Origin: Akkermansia muciniphila
GTDB taxonomy: Bacteria > Verrucomicrobiota > Verrucomicrobiia > Verrucomicrobiales > Akkermansiaceae
Assembly (NCBI GenBank): GCA_947624785.1
Contig: CANQLV010000019.1
Location: 1-34,071 of the forward strand
DNA length: 34,071 bases
Direction of reading: 5' to 3'
Positions 22,964 through 31,630 of this stretch are shown here, piece after piece. The notes beneath the pieces are model-generated. The model ran no database searches and was not told where the DNA came from. It was given only the letters and a program-made list of their open reading frames with translations. Made by a program: the position numbers and the translations under genes. The stretch's first letter is position 1; each line of letters opens with the position of its first letter.

Positions 22964-24121
22964 ATGAACAGGATTAAATTACTTTTTACTGCGGCAGCCA
23001 TGACGGCTGCCGGCACTTTTATTCCAGCATTTTCACAGTCTCAGGAACAGGCGGGAGCCGGGATTCCCGCCAGAGGGCTGGCCGTTTACGAAGAGAAGGG
23101 AGGTTTCAAGCCTTACGAGTTTTCCCGCCATGCCGTTGGCGACAACGATATTTTAATCGAGATTTTGTACGCGGGCATTTGCCACAGCGACCTGCACCAT
23201 GTCTTCGGAGACTGGGGGAAGGAGGAATACCCGATGGTTCCTGGCCATGAAATCGCCGGGCGCGTTGTCCAGGTCGGCAGGAACGTGAAGAAGTTCAAGG
23301 TGGGGGATATGGCCGGAGTGGGCTGCATGGTCAATTCCTGCGGAACGTGCGCGGAGTGCGCCGACGGCAAGGAGCAGTACTGCAGGGACGTGGTGCTGAC
23401 CTACCATGACCACGACCAGTTTCACGGCGGAGAGGTCACGCAGGGCGGCTATTCAGACAAAATCGTCGTGACGGAAAAATTCGCCGCAAGGATTCCGGAT
23501 GGGGCGCAGCTTGAAAAAGTGGCCCCGTTGCTCTGCGCCGGAATTACCACTTATTCCCCGCTTCATTATGCGGGCGTCGGGAAGGGGGACAAGGTGGGAG
23601 TTGCCGGGTTTGGCGGCCTGGGTCACATGGCCGTTCAGTATGCGGTGGCCCTGGGCGCGGAGGTGACGGTGTTCGACATCACGGAGGACAAGCGGGCAGA
23701 TGCCGGAAAGATGGGTGCCGTGCACTATGTGAACGTGAATAACCCGGAGGAGCTGAAGGGGCTGGACGGCACCCTGGATTTCATTCTCAGCACCATTCCC
23801 GCCAGCTATGATCCGGCCATGTATTTGAAGATGCTGAAGCGTGACGGGCAATTGGGCATCGTCGGGCTGCCCGCATTTGCCAACATGCCCCGGCTGAGCG
23901 TTTCCTCCCTGGTTTTTCAGGGTAACCGCAAGGTTTTCGGCTCCCAGATAGGAGGGATGAAGGAAACGCAGGAGATGCTGGATTATTCCGTGAAGAATAA
24001 TATTTATCCGCAGGTGGAAGTGATCAGGGCGGAGGGGAAGGCCGTGGATGAGGCATACGGGAATGTTGCGGACGGCAAGGTGAGGTTCCGTTATGTGATC
24101 GACATGAAGACCTTGAAGTGA
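22964..24121 (+). CDS. Exported zinc-dependent alcohol dehydrogenase (CAD/YahK type)
   Basis: 385 residues from the ATG at 22964; ATG 22949 is an alternative. An N-terminal signal peptide (MNRIKLLF, hydrophobic core, cleavage near PAFSQ) precedes a full zinc ADH. Catalytic zinc ligands include Cys73 (GICHSD) and His95 (GHE). The structural zinc loop has four cysteines at 126, 129, 132 and 140. The Rossmann motif GFGGLGHMAVQYA gives NAD(P) binding. Cinnamyl-alcohol-type relatives reduce aldehydes and are cytoplasmic, so export of this one is unusual, since free NADPH is scarce in the periplasm. It may instead reach the membrane or keep a bound cofactor. Confidence 0.92.
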   Translation: MNRIKLLFTAAAMTAAGTFIPAFSQSQEQAGAGIPARGLAVYEEKGGFKPYEFSRHAVGDNDILIEILYAGICHSDLHHVFGDWGKEEYPMVPGHEIAGRVVQVGRNVKKFKVGDMAGVGCMVNSCGTCAECADGKEQYCRDVVLTYHDHDQFHGGEVTQGGYSDKIVVTEKFAARIPDGAQLEKVAPLLCAGITTYSPLHYAGVGKGDKVGVAGFGGLGHMAVQYAVALGAEVTVFDITEDKRADAGKMGAVHYVNVNNPEELKGLDGTLDFILSTIPASYDPAMYLKMLKRDGQLGIVGLPAFANMPRLSVSSLVFQGNRKVFGSQIGGMKETQEMLDYSVKNNIYPQVEVIRAEGKAVDEAYGNVADGKVRFRYVIDMKTLK

Positions 24122-24322
24122 ACAAGACCCCGGATCACATGAATAAGAATGTTTTTTGCGCCAGGCGAGAATAGGTGAGAGCGCTTCCCGCGGCTTCCGG
24201 GTTCCCGGGTGGGGATGAAGGGGCCGCGGGAAGACAGCCTCCCGCAGACCGGGGCTGTCTTTAACGGGGATTCCCGGTTCCGTCCCCTCTTGCCGGACCG
24301 CATTCCGATTAAAGTACCGACC

Positions 24323-24772
24323 ATGAAAAGATTATTGCCATATTTTTACGCCGCAGGGGCGCTTGTTGCTTCCTGCTGTTCTGCGGAGCCGGATGCTCCG
24401 TCAGCATCCGTGAATACCATGAATATTACGATTAAGGCAGGAGAAAAGGAAATTGCCGCCACTCTTCAGGACAATGCCGCCGCCAGGGATTTCTTTTCCC
24501 GGCTTCCCCTGACGCTGGTGCTGGAAGATTACGGAGATACTGAGAAGATCAGTTACCTGCCGGACAAGTTGTCCACCGCCGGCGCTCCCGCCATGGGGCA
24601 ACCCTTCCGCGGAGCCATCGCCTATTACGTCCCGTGGGGCAATTTGTGCATTTTCAGGAAGGCTTTCGGACCGTCCGGCGGCCTGGTGATTCTGGGGAGC
24701 GTGGACGGGGAAGGGCTGAAGGTTCTGGATGTTTCCGGAAAGCTCCGCGTGACCATTGACGTGAAGCGCTGA
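24323..24772 (+). CDS. Cyclophilin-like fold lipoprotein
   Basis: 149 residues. The start has a lipoprotein signal ending in a lipobox VASC, so it should be membrane-anchored. The mature part begins MNITIKAGEKEIAATLQDN and contains FFSRLPLTLVLEDYGDTEKI, PFRGAIAYYVPWGNLCIF and a final GLKVLDVSGKLRVTIDV. These are the marks of the small cyclophilin-like beta-barrel family (PF18050 type). The family is often encoded beside flavodoxins, aldo-keto reductases and alpha/beta hydrolases in gut bacteria, as it is here. Ligand and function are unknown. Confidence 0.85.
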   Translation: MKRLLPYFYAAGALVASCCSAEPDAPSASVNTMNITIKAGEKEIAATLQDNAAARDFFSRLPLTLVLEDYGDTEKISYLPDKLSTAGAPAMGQPFRGAIAYYVPWGNLCIFRKAFGPSGGLVILGSVDGEGLKVLDVSGKLRVTIDVKR

Positions 24773-24799
24773 CTTTCCGGTTCCATCCGGCAGGTTTTT

Positions 24800-24817
24800 A
24801 TCCCGGTTTTCCGGGAT
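24800..24817 (+). terminator. Hairpin, possible terminator after the lipoprotein gene
   Basis: Stem ATCCCGG / CCGGGAT around loop TTTT, then GGGACGGCC and a T-rich run TTTCTTTTTT. It lies about 28 bp after the 24772 stop. The T run is displaced by nine bases, so it may be a weak terminator. Confidence 0.5.
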
Positions 24818-24840
24818 GGGACGGCCTTTCTTTTTTGAGG

Positions 24841-24868
24841 ATCCGGGAGAAGACGGTTTTTCCCGGAT
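24841..24868. repeat. 8-bp hairpin, ATCCGGGA / TCCCGGAT
   Basis: Perfect 8-bp arms with a 12-base loop, directly after the terminator-like hairpin. No T run follows. It could be an mRNA stability element or a second terminator-like fold. The gap 24773-24999 otherwise holds only an A+T-rich promoter-like stretch at about 24900-24960. Confidence 0.45.
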
Positions 24869-24999
24869 GGGGGCCTGCTGCCCCATTTTTGGGAAGAAAA
24901 GACATTAAAGATATACGAGATTTTTTTATAAGAATATGAAAATAAAATATTTATTGAACACGTGCGCTGCTGTGCCCCGTGATGGGAAAGGAGGGGCGG

Positions 25000-26277
25000 A
25001 TGCCTCCCGTTGACAGGATGGGGCCCGTCAGCCCGCGGGAGCGTTTCGTGATTCTGGACGCCTTGAGGGGGCTGGCGCTTTTCGGCATCTGTCTTGCCAA
25101 TTTCCCGGAGTTTTCCCTGTACACGTTCCAGAGTCCGGAGGTGGTTTCCGCCATGCCCACCGCCGGAATCGACCGGGTGGTCCGCTTCCTCCAGTACGTG
25201 TTTATTGACGGCAAGTTTTACAGCCTGTTTTCCCTGTTGTTCGGCATCGGCTTTTCCATCATGATGGCTCATTCCATGGAGAAGGGGAGCGACGGCATCG
25301 CCGTTTTCTACCGCAGGATGGGTATTCTGGCCCTGATCGGGCTGCTGCACCTGATGCTTCTGTGGAGCGGGGACATCCTGCTTTTGTATGCGCTGGCCGG
25401 CCTGCTGCTGCCGCCGTTCCGGAACGTGCCGGACAGGAAGCTGCTGGTGATTGCCGCCATACTCGTTTTCTGCCCCGTTCTCATGGACGCCCTGAAGGTT
25501 TTTTCAGGCTACCGGTTTGACCTCGCCGCCCCGGTGGGGGGCGCAGTACGGTATTTCAACGGTCTCAGCGGGATTACGGACGCGAATTTCAGCAGATGGC
25601 TGGTGGACGGGGAACATTATTCCGACGTTCTGAAGTTCACCCTGTCCGGCGCGTTCATCCGCGTCCAGGAGCTGCTGGAGAGCAACCGCGTTTTCAAGGT
25701 GCTGGGCCTGTTCCTGCTGGGGCTGTATGTGGGAAGGAACGGAATTTACGCGAATTTGGAGGGGCGGCGGACATTGTTGAAGAGGGTATGCCGCTGCGGT
25801 TTTCTGGCGGGGCTGCCCCTTTCCTTCCTGTACGCCGCCCATGCGCTTCACCTGCTGGGCGGCGGACCCGTGGCCGGGGCCTTCCTGTATGCCGTCAGCG
25901 TTATTCCCCTCAGCTTGGCGTACGTGTCCGTTTTCTGCCTGTGGTTCCTTCGCCGGAAGGACGCTCCCTTGTTCCGGGCGCTGGCGGCTCCCGGACGGAT
26001 GGCGCTGACCAACTATGTGGGGCAATCCGTGCTGGGCATCGTCCTGTTTTACGGAATAGGCTTCCGCCTGGGGGCCTCCATGGGACTGGCTCATGTGGAA
26101 TTGACCGCTGCCGCCGTCTTCCTGTTCCAGGCGCTGTTCAGCCGTTCCTGGCTGAAGTTCTGCCTGTTCGGCCCCCTGGAATGGGGCTGGCGCATGCTCA
26201 CGTACGGGAAACGGCTCCCGCTGTTCCGGAGGACTCCGGTTTTCCCGGGGAGGAAGGCGGCTCCTTTTAACAAGTAA
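25000..26277 (+). CDS. DUF418 (YeiB-like) membrane protein
   Basis: 425 residues from the ATG at 25000, chosen because AGGAGG sits five bases upstream (24989-24994). About ten membrane helices. The N-terminal signature RFVILDALRGLALFGICLAN and the following DGKFYSLFSLLFGIGFS are typical of DUF418/YeiB. The C-terminal DUF418 domain holds PGRMALTNYVGQSVLG and the final LGPLEW-like FGPLEWGWRMLTYG. These proteins resemble acyltransferases in their N-terminal part and may handle acyl groups at the inner membrane, but no function is established. It begins a pair with the DMT transporter 21 bp downstream. Confidence 0.93.
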   Translation: MPPVDRMGPVSPRERFVILDALRGLALFGICLANFPEFSLYTFQSPEVVSAMPTAGIDRVVRFLQYVFIDGKFYSLFSLLFGIGFSIMMAHSMEKGSDGIAVFYRRMGILALIGLLHLMLLWSGDILLLYALAGLLLPPFRNVPDRKLLVIAAILVFCPVLMDALKVFSGYRFDLAAPVGGAVRYFNGLSGITDANFSRWLVDGEHYSDVLKFTLSGAFIRVQELLESNRVFKVLGLFLLGLYVGRNGIYANLEGRRTLLKRVCRCGFLAGLPLSFLYAAHALHLLGGGPVAGAFLYAVSVIPLSLAYVSVFCLWFLRRKDAPLFRALAAPGRMALTNYVGQSVLGIVLFYGIGFRLGASMGLAHVELTAAAVFLFQALFSRSWLKFCLFGPLEWGWRMLTYGKRLPLFRRTPVFPGRKAAPFNK

Positions 26278-26298
26278 AGAGTACATGGAGGTTTTCCA

Positions 26299-27309
26299 AT
26301 GGCTGCCTGTCCAATTACGGAGCCGCCGGGCCGACTGGGAGTCATCACCGCGTATCTGATGATTTACCTGGTGTGGGGGTCCACCTATTATTTTATCGGA
26401 ACGGCGCTGCAGGGGTTCCCTCCGTTTCTGCTGGGCGGAATGCGCTTCTGCACAGCGGGGCTCCTTCTGCTGCTGGCCGGGCGGGCGAGGGGGGAGGATA
26501 TTTTCCGGGGTCCCCTGGTCCGGAAGTCCGCCGTCAGCGGCATTATCCTCCTTTTCGTGGATATGGCCGTCGTCATGCTGGCCCAGCAGTATTTGAGCAG
26601 CAGCCTGGTGGCGATCATCGCATCGTCCACGGCCATCTGGATTATCGCGCTGGATGTTCCCATGTGGCGCAGGAATTTCCGGAGCATTTCCGTTCCGGCA
26701 GGGATAGCGGCCGGATTCCTGGGAGTAGGACTTTTGTTCGCGGAGCAGCTGGGGCAGGAGGACGGGGGCGGGCAGGGCGCGCATGGAATCCTGCTGCTGG
26801 TTTTCGGCTGCGTTTCCTGGGCTTTGGGAACGCTGTACGCCAAGTACCGTTCCTGTGCGGAGGAGGCGGTCAACAACGTGGGCGGCGCGGCGTGGCAGAT
26901 GCTTGCGGCGGGGGTGATGTTCTGGTGCTGGGCGCTCTTCCGGAAGGAGCCGGAGAACATGGATTGGGAGGGAGTTCCTGCTTCCGCGTGGCTGTCACTC
27001 CTTTATCTGGTGCTGTTCGGCTCCGTCCTGGCGTACACCAGCTATATCTGGCTGCTGAAGGTGCGTCCGGCGGCGGAAGTGGGCACGCACGCCTATGTGA
27101 ACCCCCTGGTGGCCGTCGTCCTGGGGTGCGCGGCGGGCGGGGAAGGGATGACGTGGGCGCGGATGGCCGGGCTGTTCATCATTCTGGGGAGCATCGCGCT
27201 GGTGAGGAGAACGCCTCCGGAAGGTTCCGCCGGGAAAGGACGCGCGCTTTCCCACACGGCCGCCATGGCGTACAGAAAAGGAATATCGTGCCGGGAACCT
27301 GAAAAATGA
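26299..27309 (+). CDS. EamA/DMT-superfamily transporter
   Basis: 336 residues from the ATG at 26299, with GGAGG seven bases upstream (26287-26291). Ten hydrophobic helices form two EamA halves: first YLVWGSTYYFIGTALQGFPP and later VFGCVSWALGTLYAKY, FGSVLAYTSYIWLLK and AYVNPLVAVVLG. RhaT/YedA-type members export amino acids or metabolites; the substrate cannot be read from sequence. A longer, basic C-terminal tail than usual follows the last helix. Probably co-transcribed with the DUF418 gene 21 bp before it. Confidence 0.93.
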   Translation: MAACPITEPPGRLGVITAYLMIYLVWGSTYYFIGTALQGFPPFLLGGMRFCTAGLLLLLAGRARGEDIFRGPLVRKSAVSGIILLFVDMAVVMLAQQYLSSSLVAIIASSTAIWIIALDVPMWRRNFRSISVPAGIAAGFLGVGLLFAEQLGQEDGGGQGAHGILLLVFGCVSWALGTLYAKYRSCAEEAVNNVGGAAWQMLAAGVMFWCWALFRKEPENMDWEGVPASAWLSLLYLVLFGSVLAYTSYIWLLKVRPAAEVGTHAYVNPLVAVVLGCAAGGEGMTWARMAGLFIILGSIALVRRTPPEGSAGKGRALSHTAAMAYRKGISCREPEK

Positions 27310-27322
27310 AGTTGTTTTCATG

Positions 27323-27341
27323 ATTTCATGGTTCATGAAAT
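27323..27341. promoter_or_regulatory. Operator-like dyad ATTTCATG-GTT-CATGAAAT
   Basis: Perfect 8-bp inverted repeat with a 3-bp centre in the gap (27310-27584) before the DUF3737 gene. The surroundings (27310-27410) are A+T-rich with further CATGA half-sites, as in a regulated promoter. No T run follows, so termination is unlikely. The cognate factor is not in the window. Confidence 0.5.
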
Positions 27342-27584
27342 GATTGTTATGACAGTTAATATTTACTAATTATGAATAAATTATAAACGATGAACGAGAA
27401 AATGCTAAAAATCCTTTGCATTACAGTTACTATAAGGAATAGCCTGAAGGAAGAAAGAAGAAGGCCGGGAATGCGGAGAATGCCGCACCCCGTCTTTTTC
27501 CCGGTCTTCCTTTTCCGGACGCCGGTTGCCGCCGCTTAAACGCGTATGATGAATTTCAAAAGAACATTTTACCAACCCATCACC

Positions 27585-28457
27585 ATGACCAAGAAATTGA
27601 TTAAAAATACTTCCTACGAGGGGGAGCGCCCTTTGTTTGCCTCCCATCACCTGAGGCTGGAAGACGTCACGATTTATCCGGGAGAGTCCGCCCTGAAGGA
27701 ATGCTCCGACATTGAAGCCGTGCGGTGCGAGTTCCGGGGGAAGTACCCTTTCTGGCACAACGACGGCTTGCTGATTGAGCATTGCCTGTTCAGGGAAGGC
27801 GCCCGCGCCGCCATCTGGTATTCCCGGAACCTGCGCATGAAGGATACGCGGGTGGAGGCCCCCAAGATGTTCCGGGACATGGACGGGATGGTTCTGGAGA
27901 ACGTGGTCCTGACGGACGCGCTGGAGTGCTGCTGGCACTGCCGGAACGCGGAGCTGCGCTCCGTTCAGGCGGAGCACGGGGATTACCTGTTCATGCACGG
28001 GGAGAATATAGACATTGACGGCTTCCGCCTGAACGGGAATTACTCCTTCCAGTATTGCAGGAACGTGGTGATCCGGAATGCGGAGATTCATTCCAAGGAC
28101 GCCTTCTGGAATACGGAGGACGTGACGGTGTACGATTCCGTGGTGGACGGTGAATACCTGGGCTGGCATTCCAGGAACCTCCGCCTGGTGAATTGCCGGA
28201 TTTCCGGCACGCAGGCGTTGTGCTACGCGGAGAACCTGGTGCTGGAGAACTGCACGTTCGGGGAGGATGCGGACCTTTGTTTTGAATATTCCTCCGTGCA
28301 GGCGGAAATCAAGGGGCGCGTGCACAGCGTCAAGAACCCGCGCAGCGGCCGCATCGTGGCGGAAGAGTACGGGGAGGTTATTCTGGACGAGCATTGCAAG
28401 GCTCCGGCCAACTGCTCCATTGAAACGGGAAAAACGCAATCGGGAGAAGCGGCATGA
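27585..28457 (+). CDS. DUF3737 family beta-helix protein
   Basis: 290 residues from the ATG at 27585 (MTKKLIKN); an ATG at 27546 is in frame but adds non-conserved sequence. The chain is built of repeated short strands typical of a right-handed beta-helix, with the DUF3737 phrases GESALKECSDIE, YPFWHNDG, IWYSRNLRMKDT, NGNYSFQYCRN, KDAFWNTEDVTVYDS and GEYLGWHSRNLRLVNC. No signal peptide. The function of this family is unknown. Its stop overlaps the start of the aminotransferase gene by four bases, so the two are coupled. Confidence 0.93.
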   Translation: MTKKLIKNTSYEGERPLFASHHLRLEDVTIYPGESALKECSDIEAVRCEFRGKYPFWHNDGLLIEHCLFREGARAAIWYSRNLRMKDTRVEAPKMFRDMDGMVLENVVLTDALECCWHCRNAELRSVQAEHGDYLFMHGENIDIDGFRLNGNYSFQYCRNVVIRNAEIHSKDAFWNTEDVTVYDSVVDGEYLGWHSRNLRLVNCRISGTQALCYAENLVLENCTFGEDADLCFEYSSVQAEIKGRVHSVKNPRSGRIVAEEYGEVILDEHCKAPANCSIETGKTQSGEAA

Positions 28458-29629
28458 AGTACGATTTTGACACCGTTGTTCCGCGCCGCGGAACGAATTC
28501 CTACAAGTGGGATTCCATGCCCCGGGCGGACATTCTGCCCATGTGGGTGGCGGACATGGATTTCCGCACGGCCCCGGCGGTGGCGGAGGCCATCCGGAAG
28601 AGGGCCGAACACGGCGTTTTCGGCTACACGCGGGTTCCGGATTCCTATTATGAGGCGGTCACGAACTGGTTTGAACGCCGCCACGGCTGGAAGATCAATC
28701 CGGAGTGGATGATTTACACCACGGGGGTGGTTCCCGCCCTGTCCGCCATCATCCGGGCCCTGACGGCTCCGGGGGACAAGGTGCTGGTGCAGACGCCCGT
28801 GTACAATTGCTTTTTTTCCTCCATCCGCAATAACGGGTGCGTGGCGGAAACCAGCCCGCTGAAGTACGAGAACGGCAGATATGCGCTGGACGCGGAGGAC
28901 CTGGAGCGGAAGGCGGCGGATCCCGCCGTGAAGCTCCTGCTCCTGTGCAATCCCCACAATCCCGCCGGGCGCGTCTGGACGAGGGAGGAGCTGGAGAAGA
29001 TCGCGGATATCTGCCGTAGGAACGGCGTTTTCGTGGTGGCTGACGAGATTCATTGCGAACTGACGTATCCGGGCCATCCCTATACGCCGTTCGCCTCCCT
29101 TTCGGAGGAGGCGCTGCGCCATTCCGCCACCTGCATTTCCCCCAGCAAGGCGTTCAATCTGGCGGGCATTCAGATCGCCAATATCGTCGCGGCGGATGAG
29201 GATGTCCGGAGGAAGATTGACAAGGCCATCAACATCAACGAGGTGTGTGACGTCAATTCCTTCGCCGTGGACGCTCTGGAGGCGGCCTACAACGGCGGAG
29301 AGGACTGGCTGGAGGAGCTGAAGCTTTACCTTTACGGGAATTACGAGACGGTCCGGGACGTGCTGGGCGAGCGGCTGCCGCAGCTCCGCGTACTGCCTCT
29401 GGAAGGGACGTACCTGGTGTGGATAGATTGCTCCGCGCTGGGGCTTTCCTCCGCGGAAATTGTCCGTCTGCTGGAGGAAGAGGGCCGGGTGCTCGTCAAC
29501 GGCGGGGAAATGTACGGAGAAACGGAGGGCTGTTTCATCCGCCTGAACATCGCCTGTCCCCGGAAGCTGCTGCTTGAGGGGCTGGAAAGAATCTGCCGTA
29601 CGCTGGGCGGCCGCGTTTCCGGAACATGA
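28454..29629 (+). CDS. MalY/PatB-type PLP C-S lyase (cystathionine beta-lyase/aminotransferase)
   Basis: 391 residues, the family length. Signature blocks are LPMWVADMDF near the start, GVFGYTR, LLLCNPHNPAGRVW, ADEIHCEL and the PLP lysine in SPSKAFNLAGIQIAN, followed by a C-terminal FIRLNIACPR that binds the carboxylate. Such fold-type I enzymes cleave cystathionine or cysteine conjugates, releasing a thiol and pyruvate, or transaminate. It begins on the ATGA overlap with the DUF3737 gene, a pairing that suggests a shared regulator or pathway. Cytoplasmic. Confidence 0.94.
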   Translation: MKYDFDTVVPRRGTNSYKWDSMPRADILPMWVADMDFRTAPAVAEAIRKRAEHGVFGYTRVPDSYYEAVTNWFERRHGWKINPEWMIYTTGVVPALSAIIRALTAPGDKVLVQTPVYNCFFSSIRNNGCVAETSPLKYENGRYALDAEDLERKAADPAVKLLLLCNPHNPAGRVWTREELEKIADICRRNGVFVVADEIHCELTYPGHPYTPFASLSEEALRHSATCISPSKAFNLAGIQIANIVAADEDVRRKIDKAININEVCDVNSFAVDALEAAYNGGEDWLEELKLYLYGNYETVRDVLGERLPQLRVLPLEGTYLVWIDCSALGLSSAEIVRLLEEEGRVLVNGGEMYGETEGCFIRLNIACPRKLLLEGLERICRTLGGRVSGT

Positions 29630-29703
29630 ACGCCTCCGGCGGTCCAGGCAGTCTCAATAGAGAGAGTTAGGAACGATCATCAAGAACAAACAATCAAGTT
29701 GCC

Positions 29704-30711
29704 ATGGGAAACAATATGACGAGAAGAGCGTGGCTCCAGTCTTCCACCGCGGCGCTGGCGTGCCTGGCCTTGCCGGAATATGCGCTGGGCGCGGCCGCGG
29801 AGAAGAACGGAGCTTCCAGGGTATGGATGACGAAGGAGATTTCTCCGGAGGCGCTCGTAAGGATTTACGAGGCCCTGGGGCGTCCGGCCACGGGAAAGGC
29901 GGCCGTCAAGATCAGCACCGGAGAGCCGGGCGGCCGCAATTTCCTGAGTCCGGCCCTGATCAAGGACCTGGTGCGCCGCGTGAACGGCTCCATCGTAGAG
30001 TGCAATACGGCTTACGGCGGCAAGCGCTCCCGGACGGAGGACCACCTCCGTGCCGCGAAGGAGCACGGTTTTTCCGACATTGCCAGGGTGGACATCATGG
30101 ACGCGGAGGGAGAGTTCACCATCCCGGTAAAGGACAGGAAGCACCTGGAATATGACATCGTGGGGAGCCATCTGAAGAATTATGATTTCATGGTCAACCT
30201 GGCCCATTTCAAGGGACATGCCATGGGCGGCTTCGGCGGCGTGATCAAGAACCAGTCCATCGGGGTAGCCTCAGCGGCCGGGAAGGCGTACATCCATTCC
30301 GCCGGAAAAACGCGGGACGTTTCCGCCGTGTGGAACAATCTGGCCGCGCAGGACGATTTCCTGGAGTCCATGGCCGCCTCCGCTCAGGCGGTGGCGGATT
30401 ACTTCGGGGACAGGATTCTGTATATCAACGTGATGAACAAGCTGTCCATTGACTGCGATTGCGACGCCCACCCCCATGACCCGGAGATGAAGGACATCGG
30501 CATTCTGGCTTCCCTTGATCCGGTGGCGCTGGACCAGGCCTGCCTGGACCTCGTTTACGCCGTCAAGCCTTCCGCCGGAGACAACAGCCGGCCCCTGATT
30601 GAGCGCATTGAAAGCCGCCATGGGCGGCACACGGTGGATTACGCCGAACAGATAGGCCTGGGTAGCAGGAAGTATGCGCTGAAGGAGCTGGAACCGCAGC
30701 AGGGCGTTTAA
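29704..30711 (+). CDS. Tat-exported DUF362 protein
   Basis: 335 residues; ATG 29716 is a close alternative. The N-terminus MTRRAWLQSSTAALACLALP is a twin-arginine type signal, with cleavage near ALG-AAA. The body contains the DUF362 phrases VECNTAYGG, VNLAHFKGHAMGGFGGVIKN and a C-terminal ILASLDPVALDQACLDLVYA. Members usually bear a C-terminal 4Fe-4S ferredoxin domain; here only CDCDAHPHDPEM is seen, with no CxxCxxC cluster set. Tat export suggests the protein folds, perhaps with a cofactor, before transport. Catalytic role unknown. It lies 49 bp before the aldo-keto reductase gene. Confidence 0.88.
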   Translation: MGNNMTRRAWLQSSTAALACLALPEYALGAAAEKNGASRVWMTKEISPEALVRIYEALGRPATGKAAVKISTGEPGGRNFLSPALIKDLVRRVNGSIVECNTAYGGKRSRTEDHLRAAKEHGFSDIARVDIMDAEGEFTIPVKDRKHLEYDIVGSHLKNYDFMVNLAHFKGHAMGGFGGVIKNQSIGVASAAGKAYIHSAGKTRDVSAVWNNLAAQDDFLESMAASAQAVADYFGDRILYINVMNKLSIDCDCDAHPHDPEMKDIGILASLDPVALDQACLDLVYAVKPSAGDNSRPLIERIESRHGRHTVDYAEQIGLGSRKYALKELEPQQGV

Positions 30712-30760
30712 CGGAGTATTTTCCTTTCAATATCAAAAATAATAAAAAACAGAAACAGTC

Positions 30761-31606
30761 ATGGAAGAAGTTACATTAAATAACGGAGTTGTCATGCCCA
30801 TCCTGGGCTTTGGAGTTTTTCAGATTCCCGACGCCGCGGAGTGCGAGCGCTGCGTGCTGGACGCGATCGGCGCCGGCTACCGCTCCATTGATACGGCCCA
30901 GATTTACGGCAATGAGGAGGCCGTAGGCCGCGCGGCGGAGAAGAGCGGGGTGCCGCGCGAGGAATTGTTCCTCACCACGAAGGTGTGGATTACCAACGGC
31001 GGGTATGAAAAGGCGAAGGCCTCCATTGATGAATCCCTGCGCAAGCTGCGCACGGATTACGTGGACCTGCTGCTCATCCACCAGCCCTTCAACGATTACT
31101 ACGGCACCTACCGGGCCATGGAAGAGGCGAACCGGGCCGGAAAGGTCCGCTCCATCGGCGTGAGCAATTTTTATCCTGACCGCTTTGTGGACCTGGCGGA
31201 GTTCTGCGAGATCAAACCCGCCGTGAACCAGGTGGAAACGCACGTGTTTAACCAGCAGGTGAAGGCCCGGGAGCTGATGGCGAAGTACGGTACCAGGATG
31301 GAATCCTGGGGGCCTTTCGCGGAAGGCCGCAATGGATTTTTCACCAATCCGGTGCTGAAGGACATCGGAGAGAAGTACGGCAAGACAGCGGCGCAGACAG
31401 CCCTGCGATTCCTGATCCAGCGCGGAATCATCGTCATTCCGAAGACGACCCACCGGGAAAGGATGGAGGAGAATTTCAACGTCTTTGACTTTGAGCTCTC
31501 CCGGGAGGACATGGGGGCCATCGCCAGGCTTGACCGCGGAGAGAGCCTTTTCCTGTGCCATCAGGACCCGGAATCAGTCCTGTACCTGATCAATTACGGG
31601 AAGTAA
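30761..31606 (+). CDS. Aldo-keto reductase
   Basis: 281 residues, a typical (alpha/beta)8 AKR. The catalytic tetrad is complete: Asp44 and Tyr49 (DTAQIYGN), Lys74 (LTTKVW) and His107 (LLIHQPF). Further family signatures are [12 protein letters not shown] and [15 protein letters not shown], the latter the NADPH-binding loop. It reduces aldehydes or ketones, similar to 2,5-diketo-gluconate reductases or YdjG relatives. No signal peptide. It lies between a Tat-exported DUF362 gene and an exported hydrolase gene 24 bp downstream. Confidence 0.95.
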   Translation: MEEVTLNNGVVMPILGFGVFQIPDAAECERCVLDAIGAGYRSIDTAQIYGNEEAVGRAAEKSGVPREELFLTTKVWITNGGYEKAKASIDESLRKLRTDYVDLLLIHQPFNDYYGTYRAMEEANRAGKVRSIGVSNFYPDRFVDLAEFCEIKPAVNQVETHVFNQQVKARELMAKYGTRMESWGPFAEGRNGFFTNPVLKDIGEKYGKTAAQTALRFLIQRGIIVIPKTTHRERMEENFNVFDFELSREDMGAIARLDRGESLFLCHQDPESVLYLINYGK

Positions 31607-31630
31607 TAATTCACCTTAAGTATTGGAAAG

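Noticed and set aside
25504..26784. Minus-strand 426-codon frame
   Set aside because: Gln/Arg/Pro-rich antisense of the DUF418 and DMT transporter genes, which have clear membrane topology.
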